Assembly: GCA_947442095.1 (NCBI GenBank) | Contig: CANEVG010000195.1 | Span: forward strand, 1 to 6,741 | Length of the DNA: 6,741 nt | Origin: Sphingomonadaceae bacterium | Lineage (GTDB): Bacteria; Pseudomonadota; Alphaproteobacteria; Sphingomonadales; Sphingomonadaceae | Direction of reading: 5' to 3' | Shown here: in pieces, positions 1-5,939 of the stretch | How positions within the stretch are numbered: the stretch's first letter is position 1 | How the letters are laid out: every line of letters begins with the position of its first letter | The notes under the pieces: generated by a model | Databases searched by the model: none | Told to the model about the DNA's origin: nothing | What the model saw: the letters and a program-made list of their open reading frames with translations, nothing else | Made by a program: the position numbers and the translations under genes

Positions 1-2821
1 GAAAGGCCTTGCCGCAAAGTTGGTGCTGCGCGGCGATCTTGCGCGCAGCAGCTTCGCGCTGTCTGGTCCGCTCACGGCCAAGGGGCTGCTGCTGCCCGAT
101 CTCGGCATGGCCGACGCCGATGCCAGCGTGGCGCTGAGGTTCGGCGGCGGGCAGCCGTGGTCGTTCGAGGCGAACGGCGCAGGGCGCATAACCCGGATCG
201 ACAACGCCACGCTTGCTTCGCTGACCGGTGGCAATGTGCGGCTGCGCGCGGCGCTCAGCTATGGCGAACGGCTTCCGCTGCTGCTGCGCAGCGCCGATCT
301 GACTTCGGTCAAGCTCGCCATGGCGCTGCGCGGCACGCTTGCTGCCGATGGCGCGGCCAGCATGACAGGCAAGGGCCAGCACCTCGACTATGGCCCGTTC
401 ACCTTCGATGCCGCCATGGCCAAGGACGGCCCGCGCGCCACGCTCGTGCTCGCCAATCCGCTGCCTGCAGCCAGCCTGAAGGATGTCCATGTCGCGCTCA
501 GCCCGCTAGGCGATGGCTTTCGCATTGAAACCAAAGGCGATTCCCGGCTTGGCCCGTTCAGCGGGCTGCTTGGCCTGACCGCGCCCAAGGATGGCCCGCT
601 GCGCCTCGCGATCGAGCGGTTCACGGTCTACCAGACCGAATTGATCGGCAGCTTGGCGCTGGCCAAGGAGGGCGTCACCGGCAGTCTCGTGATTGCGGGC
701 GGCGGGGTGACTGGTTCGCTCGATCTCGCCCCGAGAGGAAGCGGGCAGGGCTTGAAGGCCACGCTAACGGCGCGCGGCGCGCGGTTCGGGGGCGACCGGC
801 CGATTGCCGTGGGCAATGCCACGATCACCGCCGACGGGCTGCTCGAGGCGGGCAATTCCACGCTTGAAGCCTCGGTCAGCGCTGAAGGGATCCGCGCCGG
901 CAAGCTGTTCATCGGCCGCCTCGCCGCCGATGCCGCGCTGGTCAACGGCTCGGGCAGTGTCACCGCTTCGCTCACCGGACGGCGCGGCACCAACTTTGCC
1001 CTGCAGGGCACCGGGGCATTCTCGCCAGACAGGATCGTTGCGTTCGTGGCGGGCAATTATGCTGGCCGCTCGATCACCATGCCGCGCCGCGCGGTGCTGG
1101 ACCGGGAAGAAAGCGGCTGGCGCCTCCAGCCCACGCAAGTCGATTTCGGGCGCGGCACGCTGATTGCCAGTGGTCACCTGCTGGGCGGGACGACTGAACT
1201 GAAGCTGCTGCTCTCGCGCATGCCGCTTTCGGTGCTCGATATCGTGCTGCCCGATCTGGGTATGGGCGGCCTTGTCTCGGGCGCAATCGAATATGGCAAC
1301 GATCACTTGGGCGCGCCGTCCGGCCATGCGGCGGTCGAGATCAAGGGGCTGACGCGCTCGGGCCTCGTGCTCACCTCGCGCCCGCTCGATCTGGCGCTAG
1401 TGGCGCATCTCGATGAAGTCTCGCTGCAGACCCGCGCCGTCGTGCGCGAAGGCGGTGCCTTGCGCGGACGGATGCAGGCGCTGCTCTATGATCTCCCGCG
1501 CGGAGGGACGACGCTCGGCCGCCTGCGCGCGGGCAAACTGCTGGCACAGGTGCGCTACAGCGGCCCAGCGGAAGCGCTATGGCGGCTGGTGGCGCTTGAG
1601 GGGATTGATCTGACCGGGCCGCTCGGCGCGGCGGCCGATGTCAGCGGGTCGATCGACAATCCGATCATCTCGGGGGCGGTGGCGACCAAGGCGCTGCGCG
1701 TGCAGTCCAGCCTGACCGGCTCCGACGTGCGCGATGTTGAGGCCCTCGGCAGCTTTGCGGATTCGCGCCTGTCGCTGGCGCGCTTCAGTGGCACGACGCC
1801 AGGGGGCGGCACGGTCAGCGGCAGCGGCACCATTGATCTTTCGGGCCTCGCCACGCACGGCGTCGGACTTGACCTGCGGCTTGCCGCGAAAAGCGCGCTG
1901 CTCATCAACCGCGACGACATGACCGCGACCGTCACCGGCCCGCTGCGCCTTGTCAGCAATGGCATTGGCGGCACGATTGCCGGGCGCGTCACGATCGAGA
2001 GTGCGCGCTGGACGCTGGGCCGCTCCAGCGTGATCGAGCAGCTGCCTTCCATCACCACGCGCGAGAGCAACCAGCGCGCCGATATTGCCCCACCGCGTGG
2101 GCCGTTCAAGCCTTGGACCTACCTGATCGACGCATCAGGCGGCGAGCGCATCGACGTGCGCGGGCTGGGCCTGGAAAGCGAATGGGGCGCGGATGTGCGG
2201 CTGCGCGGCGATACCGCTAGCCCGCAGATCTTCGGCACCGCCGATCTCGTGCGCGGCGGCTATGAATTTGCCGGAAAGCGCTTCGATCTCATGCGCGGGA
2301 AGATCCGCTTCATTGGCGAAGCTCCTGTCGACCCCCGGCTCGATATTGTGGCCGAAGGCGATGCCAACGGGGTCAGCGCCAAGATCGCGATCAGCGGATC
2401 GGCGCTGAAGCCCCAGATCGCGTTCAGTTCTGTGCCTGCGCTCCCGGAAGAGGAATTGCTCAGCCGCATGCTGTTCGGCAGCTCGATTACCCAGATTTCC
2501 GCGCCAGAAGCGGTGCAACTTGCCTCCGCGCTCGCCAGTCTGCGCGGCGGCGGGGGGCTGGATCCGATCAATAAACTGCGCAGCGCCATCGGGCTCGACC
2601 GGCTCCGCATCGTCAGCGCCGACGCCTCGATCGGGCGCAGTACGGCGGTCGCGGTGGGCAAGTATATCGGGCGGCGGATATTTGTGGAGCTGATCACCGA
2701 CGGGCGCGGTTATAGCGCAACGACCGCTGAATTTCGAGTGACGCGCTGGCTAGTGCTGCTGGGCACGATTTCCACGATCGGTGACGAGAGCATCAACTTG
2801 AGAGCGAGCAAGGACTACTGA
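1..2821 (+). CDS. tamB: Translocation and assembly module protein TamB, C-terminal part (5' end outside window)
   Basis: TamB is a large inner-membrane-anchored periplasmic protein that works with the outer-membrane barrel TamA in outer-membrane protein assembly, and AsmA-like relatives are implicated in phospholipid transport between membranes. The frame is open from base 2 (first full codon AAA) to TGA at 2819-2821, giving 939 visible codons with no stop upstream, so the true start and N-terminal signal anchor lie before the window. A TTG at base 20 is only an in-frame leucine. Full-length family members are usually well over 1,200 residues. Most of the visible protein is short alternating hydrophobic, glycine-rich strands, as expected of the long beta-taco groove. 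The last 300 or so residues match the DUF490/TamB domain: a 'GTADLVRGGYEF' strand, 'FDLMRGKIRF', 'DPRLDI' near residue 777, 'LLSRMLFG' near 819-826, the 'GLDPINKLRSAIGLDRL' segment, and an aromatic end (SKDY). A glycosyltransferase follows 70 bp downstream. Assignment to the family is strong; tamA would be expected upstream but is not visible. Confidence 0.93.
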   Translation, partial: KGLAAKLVLRGDLARSSFALSGPLTAKGLLLPDLGMADADASVALRFGGGQPWSFEANGAGRITRIDNATLASLTGGNVRLRAALSYGERLPLLLRSADLTSVKLAMALRGTLAADGAASMTGKGQHLDYGPFTFDAAMAKDGPRATLVLANPLPAASLKDVHVALSPLGDGFRIETKGDSRLGPFSGLLGLTAPKDGPLRLAIERFTVYQTELIGSLALAKEGVTGSLVIAGGGVTGSLDLAPRGSGQGLKATLTARGARFGGDRPIAVGNATITADGLLEAGNSTLEASVSAEGIRAGKLFIGRLAADAALVNGSGSVTASLTGRRGTNFALQGTGAFSPDRIVAFVAGNYAGRSITMPRRAVLDREESGWRLQPTQVDFGRGTLIASGHLLGGTTELKLLLSRMPLSVLDIVLPDLGMGGLVSGAIEYGNDHLGAPSGHAAVEIKGLTRSGLVLTSRPLDLALVAHLDEVSLQTRAVVREGGALRGRMQALLYDLPRGGTTLGRLRAGKLLAQVRYSGPAEALWRLVALEGIDLTGPLGAAADVSGSIDNPIISGAVATKALRVQSSLTGSDVRDVEALGSFADSRLSLARFSGTTPGGGTVSGSGTIDLSGLATHGVGLDLRLAAKSALLINRDDMTATVTGPLRLVSNGIGGTIAGRVTIESARWTLGRSSVIEQLPSITTRESNQRADIAPPRGPFKPWTYLIDASGGERIDVRGLGLESEWGADVRLRGDTASPQIFGTADLVRGGYEFAGKRFDLMRGKIRFIGEAPVDPRLDIVAEGDANGVSAKIAISGSALKPQIAFSSVPALPEEELLSRMLFGSSITQISAPEAVQLASALASLRGGGGLDPINKLRSAIGLDRLRIVSADASIGRSTAVAVGKYIGRRIFVELITDGRGYSATTAEFRVTRWLVLLGTISTIGDESINLRASKDY

Positions 2822-2891
2822 GTGCCGATTGCATTTCGGGGTAGGCACACTTGTCTTTAAGTCGTCACAGCGATGCAGTTCATACGCAGGT

Positions 2892-4154
2892 GTGAGTATC
2901 GTTGCACCAGACACGTTGATCTGTGATCTGACCCAAAGCTATGCGCCGCATGGCGGCGGCGGGATCGGCACGTATCTGCGCGAGAAGCAGAAGCATGTGA
3001 TGGTGCGGACCGAGCATCGCCTGCTTCAGATCGTGCCCGGCCCGGAAGACCGCGTCATCGAGCAGGGCCGCCATATCTGGGTCGAGATCGGGGCTGAGCA
3101 AGTGCGCGGCAGCCCGAACTACCGCTTCATCCTGCGCACCGGGGCGGTGCGCGAAGTGCTCGAACGATTCCGTCCGGACATCATCGAATCGCAGTGCCCG
3201 TGGGTGCTGCCGTGGACCGCGATCGGTTATCGGCGCGCGTATCCGGAAACGGCCTTGGTCGCTGGCTATCACACCGATTTTCCCAATACCCACGTCTACC
3301 GTGTTGGCTCGCAGCTTTTCGGAGACTTTCTCGGGCGCGGGCTGCGGCAGCTCAGCGCGGGCTATGCGCATAGGACCTACCGCGAGTTCGACCGGGTCTA
3401 TGCGCTCGATCGCATCATGGCCGATGTGCTGGCCGGTTACCGTGTGCCCCATGTCGATGTGCTGGCGCTCGGCGTGGATGCCCGAAACTTCCACCCCGCG
3501 CGGCGGGATCCCGGCCTCAGGCGCGAACTGGGTTTGCCCGAAAGCGGGCCGCTGCTGATGTACGCCGGGCGTATCGACAACGAGAAGCGCGCCGATCGGC
3601 TGCTGGCGATGTTCCGCGCGTTGCCGCACTCGCTGGGTGCATCCATGGTGATGGTGGGCGATGGCAAGCTGCGCGCCGCGCTGATGGAGGCGGCCGAGGG
3701 GCTTCCGGTGCGGTTCCCGGGCTTCGTCACGGACCGCGCCCAACTCGCCCGTATGCTCGCCTCGGCGGATATCTATGTCTCGGCCATGGCCGACGAGACG
3801 TTCGGCCTTTCGGTGCTGGAAGCGCAGGCGAGCGGCTTGCCGGTGGTCGGCTTCGCATCGGGCGCAATGGTGCAACGCGTGCCGCCCGCGTTGGGCCGAC
3901 TGGTTCCGCTCGACGATACCGCAGCGATGGCCACCGCCGTGGTTGAGGTCTGGCACGGCGATCATGCCGCCATGGGTCTGCGGGCGCGCGAGCATGTGAC
4001 GACGCAATTTGGCTGGCAGCGGACGTTCGATATGCTGCTCGCCGAGATTTATCCGCGTGCGCTGGCACGGTCTGCCGCACGGAGCGAGGCGCGCAATCTG
4101 GTGCGTTGGCGCAGCGGCCAACAGGCGCGCCAGCGCGGGCAGGGCTGGGGCTAA
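2892..4154 (+). CDS. Glycosyltransferase, GT4 family (GT-B fold)
   Basis: A retaining glycosyltransferase that transfers a sugar from a nucleotide donor; acceptor unknown. From GTG at 2892 it has 420 residues, normal for GT4. The N-terminal half has the 'GGGGIGTYLREK' glycine loop (about residues 21-32) and 'GYHTDFPNTH' near 126-135, which resembles the His-Thr motif of MgtA/SqdX-like mannosyl- and sulfoquinovosyltransferases. The C-terminal half has 'YAGRIDNEKR' (224-233, R227 and K232 expected to bind the donor diphosphate), 'VGDG' (255-258) and the E-x7-E motif 'ETFGLSVLE' (E302, E310). There is no signal peptide or membrane segment, so it is cytosolic or peripheral; the last 30 residues are rich in Arg and Gln. 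The frame stays open upstream to TTG at 2829, but those 21 residues (MHFGVGTLVF...) do not look like family sequence. GTG at 2892 starts the protein just ahead of the conserved 'DTLICDLTQSYAP' segment, although its only purine-rich upstream sequence (AGG at 2888-2890) is too close to be a good ribosome site. It lies 70 bp after tamB on the same strand and ends at the hairpin at 4180. Family is certain; start and substrate are not. Confidence 0.9.
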   Translation: MSIVAPDTLICDLTQSYAPHGGGGIGTYLREKQKHVMVRTEHRLLQIVPGPEDRVIEQGRHIWVEIGAEQVRGSPNYRFILRTGAVREVLERFRPDIIESQCPWVLPWTAIGYRRAYPETALVAGYHTDFPNTHVYRVGSQLFGDFLGRGLRQLSAGYAHRTYREFDRVYALDRIMADVLAGYRVPHVDVLALGVDARNFHPARRDPGLRRELGLPESGPLLMYAGRIDNEKRADRLLAMFRALPHSLGASMVMVGDGKLRAALMEAAEGLPVRFPGFVTDRAQLARMLASADIYVSAMADETFGLSVLEAQASGLPVVGFASGAMVQRVPPALGRLVPLDDTAAMATAVVEVWHGDHAAMGLRAREHVTTQFGWQRTFDMLLAEIYPRALARSAARSEARNLVRWRSGQQARQRGQGWG

Positions 4155-4179
4155 CGTCATCTGGCTCTAGATCGCCAGC

Positions 4180-4211
4180 AGGCCCCGCGTCAGTGAAGCT
4201 GCGCGGGGCCT
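4180..4211. terminator. GC-rich hairpin between convergent genes, probable shared terminator
   Basis: A perfect 10-bp stem, AGGCCCCGCG at 4180-4189 and CGCGGGGCCT at 4202-4211, encloses a 12-nt loop. It sits 25 bp after the glycosyltransferase stop and 15 bp beyond the stop of the minus-strand aldehyde dehydrogenase, so it can end both transcripts. On the plus strand the stem runs into only three T residues, and on the minus strand there is no T-run, so it is a weak example of an intrinsic terminator by the textbook rule. Position and stem strength are the main support. Confidence 0.75.
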
Positions 4212-4226
4212 TTGGAGAAACGCCGA

Positions 4227-5651
4227 TCAGGCGCCGGCGATGGTCTTGACTTCCATGAAGTCCCTCAGGCCATAAACGCCGCCTTCGCGGCCATTGCCCG
4301 ATTGCTTGTAGCCGCCGAATGCACCGCCCTTCACACCGCCCCACTGGTTCACCGCGACGAGCCCTGCACGCAGGCGTCCGACAATGCCCTTGGCGGTTTC
4401 GACATCGCCGGTGACGACTGCCGAGAGCCCGTAAGCCGTGCGGTTGGCCAGTTCGATGCCGTCCTCGATCCCGTCATAGGTGGTGATCGTGGCGACCGGA
4501 CCGAAGGTTTCTTCGCGGAAGATTGTCATGTCGGGCGTCACGTCCGAAAACACTGTCGGGCGCACGTAGTAGCCGCGGTTGACATTGTCGGGCAGGCCCG
4601 GCCCACCTTCGAGCAGCGATGCGCCTTCGGCAATCGAGGTGTCGATCAGCGACTGGATCTTGGACCACTGCGCCTTGTTCACCACCGGGCCGATGTGCGC
4701 GCCTTCCTCGGCCGGGCTGCCTACTTTCACCGCCGCGAAGTAGTTCTTCACGAACGCCTCGGCCTCGGCCTTGCGCGACTTGGGCACCAGCAGGCGTGTG
4801 GGGGCAATGCAGCTCTGGCCGGTGTTGGCGACCACGCCCTGCAGCGTGCCCGGCAGGGTGGCGGCAAAATCGGCATCTTCCAGCACGAGGTTGGGCGATT
4901 TGCCGCCAAGTTCCTGATGGACTCGCTTCACCGTGTCGGCGGCGTTCTTGGCGATCTGGATGCCAGCGCGGGTCGAGCCGGTGAAGCTCACCATGTCGAC
5001 ATCGGGGTGAACCGTGAGCGCGACGCCGACGCCGGGGCCATCGCCCTGCACGAGATTGAAAACACCCGCTGGCACACCTGCGGCATGCATCACCTCAGCC
5101 ATGATCAGCGCGTTGGACGGACACTCTTCTGAAGGCTTGAGTACCACGGTGTTGCCGGCCGCGATGCAGGGCGCGATCTTGGCGCAGATCTGGTTGAGCG
5201 GCCAGTTCCATGGGGTGATCGCCGCCACAACACCGATCGGTTCGTGTACGAAGCGGGCGTTCGCGCCGGGGACGGGGGCTTCCCATTCGAAGCCTTCCAG
5301 CGCTTCCAGCGTGCCCACAATATAGCCAATGCCTGCGCCCACTTGGGCGGTGCTGGCAAAGCTGATCGGCGCGCCCATTTCCTCGGCGATCACCGCCGCG
5401 AAATCGGGAATGCGCTTTTTGTATTCGGCGAGAATGCGCGCTAGCAGCGCCTTGCGTTCGGCTACTGGCGTCGCGGCGAAAGCCGGGAACGCAGCCTTGG
5501 CGGCGGCGACGGCCTTGTCCACATCGGCCTGGCTGCCGAGCGTGATCGCGGCGCAGGCTTCCTCGGTGGCGGGGTTGATAACCTCGTGGCGCTTGCCGCC
5601 TTCGCTGCCCACAAAGGCGCCGTTGATGTAGTGCTGAAGGTGCTCGCGCAT
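4227..5651 (-). CDS. NAD-dependent aldehyde dehydrogenase family protein
   Basis: Oxidises an aldehyde to the carboxylic acid with NAD(P)+ in the cytosol; the natural substrate is not readable from sequence. The 474 residues are the usual ALDH length and all key residues are present: 'PWNWP' with N149 (oxyanion hole), 'KPSEE' with K172 and E175 (the Glu favours NAD+ over NADP+), 'FTGSTRAG' (223-230, cofactor loop), 'ELGGKSPN' with general base E247, 'GQSCIAPTR' with nucleophile C281, 'EETFGP' with E381, and 'GGYKQSGNGREGG' near the C-terminus. The 'GQSC.APTR' form resembles the CddD/SSP0762-like ALDH group, which includes an oxo-fatty-acid semialdehyde dehydrogenase; this subgroup call is from memory and tentative. 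The frame continues upstream to 5855, but ATG at 5651 is chosen because GGGAG stands 7 nt before it and the family sequence (MREHLQHYINGAF) begins there; the 68 extra residues are arginine-rich, non-homologous-looking sequence. It is transcribed alone, convergent to the glycosyltransferase and divergent from the CHASE4 gene. Confidence 0.95.
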   Translation of the reverse strand: MREHLQHYINGAFVGSEGGKRHEVINPATEEACAAITLGSQADVDKAVAAAKAAFPAFAATPVAERKALLARILAEYKKRIPDFAAVIAEEMGAPISFASTAQVGAGIGYIVGTLEALEGFEWEAPVPGANARFVHEPIGVVAAITPWNWPLNQICAKIAPCIAAGNTVVLKPSEECPSNALIMAEVMHAAGVPAGVFNLVQGDGPGVGVALTVHPDVDMVSFTGSTRAGIQIAKNAADTVKRVHQELGGKSPNLVLEDADFAATLPGTLQGVVANTGQSCIAPTRLLVPKSRKAEAEAFVKNYFAAVKVGSPAEEGAHIGPVVNKAQWSKIQSLIDTSIAEGASLLEGGPGLPDNVNRGYYVRPTVFSDVTPDMTIFREETFGPVATITTYDGIEDGIELANRTAYGLSAVVTGDVETAKGIVGRLRAGLVAVNQWGGVKGGAFGGYKQSGNGREGGVYGLRDFMEVKTIAGA

Positions 5652-5658
5652 CGGTATT

Positions 5659-5663
5659 CTCCC
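5659..5663 (-). promoter_or_regulatory. Shine-Dalgarno site of the aldehyde dehydrogenase gene
   Basis: On the minus strand GGGAG lies 7 nt before the ATG at 5651. This good match and ideal spacing decide the start against the in-frame start 204 bases further upstream at 5855. Confidence 0.8.
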
Positions 5664-5682
5664 AGGGTGATTGGATGCCCCG

Positions 5683-5712
5683 ATACGTGGGTGCCGGGCC
5701 AGACCATTGCAA
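5683..5712 (-). promoter_or_regulatory. Candidate promoter for the aldehyde dehydrogenase gene
   Basis: On the minus strand TTGCAA (5712-5707) is followed after 18 bp by ACGTAT (5688-5683). Transcription from here would begin around 5676 and give a leader of roughly 25 nt containing the Shine-Dalgarno site. The -35 is a fair match to the housekeeping consensus, the -10 is poor, so this is a guess supported mostly by position. Confidence 0.28.
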
Positions 5713-5743
5713 GCCGAGACCCCACCGCGGGTTGATCTTCGGA

Positions 5744-5752
5744 CGGTTACGC
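5744..5752 (-). repeat. GCGTAACCG motif, copy facing the aldehyde dehydrogenase gene
   Basis: The minus strand reads GCGTAACCG here, about 93 bp upstream of the aldehyde dehydrogenase start. The identical nonamer is found on the plus strand at 5871-5879, upstream of the CHASE4 gene, so each divergent gene has one copy in its own sense orientation. It could be a shared regulator site, but a 9-base match inside a 288-bp region can also occur by chance. Confidence 0.3.
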
Positions 5753-5830
5753 GAATACAACCGGTTTGGCCATGACCTGCTTTGCGGGCTGAGCGGTTTC
5801 GGAAAGCCGAGGCGTCAACGCAGCAACTTA

Positions 5831-5850
5831 CCGAAATCCTGCCATTTCGG
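5831..5850. repeat. Perfect 7-bp dyad (CCGAAAT / ATTTCGG) in divergent control region
   Basis: CCGAAAT at 5831-5837 and ATTTCGG at 5844-5850 are perfect inverted repeats around a 6-nt spacer. The centre-to-centre distance of 13 bp is not far from one helical turn plus, so it could be an operator for a dimeric regulator. A five-T run at 5857-5861 follows six bases after the stem, but there is no gene ending here for a terminator to serve. No regulator family can be named from it. Confidence 0.4.
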
Positions 5851-5863
5851 CGCATCTTTTTCC

Positions 5864-5873
5864 CGCAATTGCG
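5864..5873. repeat. Perfect 10-bp palindrome CGCAATTGCG
   Basis: A self-complementary decamer about 67 bp upstream of the CHASE4 start. It overlaps the plus-strand GCGTAACCG copy (5871-5879) and lies 13 bp past the CCGAAAT dyad, so several symmetric elements are packed into about 60 bp. This clustering suggests a protein-binding region, with the binding protein unknown. Confidence 0.4.
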
Positions 5874-5888
5874 TAACCGGCGCTAACC
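5871..5888 (+). repeat. GCGTAACCG motif and TAACC direct repeat with 10-bp period
   Basis: GCGTAACCG at 5871-5879 is the second copy of the nonamer seen inverted at 5744-5752. In addition TAACC occurs at 5874-5878 and again at 5884-5888, a 10-bp step that would place both on the same face of the helix, as is common for tandem regulator half-sites. An inverted GGTTA follows at 5906-5910. Function is inferred from arrangement only. Confidence 0.35.
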
Positions 5889-5894
5889 TTTTCT

Positions 5895-5923
5895 TTGTCA
5901 GATCGGGTTAATTTTCATCGTAT
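5895..5923 (+). promoter_or_regulatory. Candidate promoter for the CHASE4 gene
   Basis: TTGTCA at 5895-5900 matches five of six bases of the -35 consensus, and TCGTAT follows at 5918-5923 after 17 bp as a weak -10. A start of transcription near 5930 would exclude the ATG at 5922 and fit translation from the ATG at 5940, although the leader would then be only about ten bases. The surrounding stretch is the most AT-rich in the window. Confidence 0.3.
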
Positions 5924-5939
5924 GGAACGGGGTGTGATC

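Noticed and set aside
2822..2860. Short GTG-started frame directly after the tamB stop
   Set aside because: It has about 12 codons, no ribosome site and no similarity; it is chance.
2880..4160. 426-codon open frame on the minus strand opposite the glycosyltransferase
   Set aside because: It is a His/Arg/Gln/Ala-rich translation with no recognisable family, and the plus frame carries clear GT4 motifs. Long antisense frames are common in GC-rich genes.
4212..5132. 306-codon plus-strand frame opposite the aldehyde dehydrogenase
   Set aside because: It begins inside the terminator stem region, has no family features, and mirrors a fully conserved ALDH; it is a shadow frame.
5652..5855. N-terminal extension of the aldehyde dehydrogenase frame by 68 codons
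   Set aside because: A strong Shine-Dalgarno site and the family N-terminus are at 5651; the extension is atypical and covers the likely promoter.
5831..5861. CCGAAAT hairpin plus T5 as an intrinsic terminator
   Set aside because: The T-run is six bases away from the stem, the stem is short and only moderately GC-rich, and no plus-strand gene ends upstream of it.
5675..5911. 78-codon plus-strand frame in the intergenic region
   Set aside because: There is no ribosome site and no recognisable family, and it overlaps the inferred control elements of both divergent genes.
5884..5911. CtrA binding site (CTAACC and GGTTAA)
   Set aside because: Only half-site-like pieces are present; no TTAA-N7-TTAA arrangement is found.
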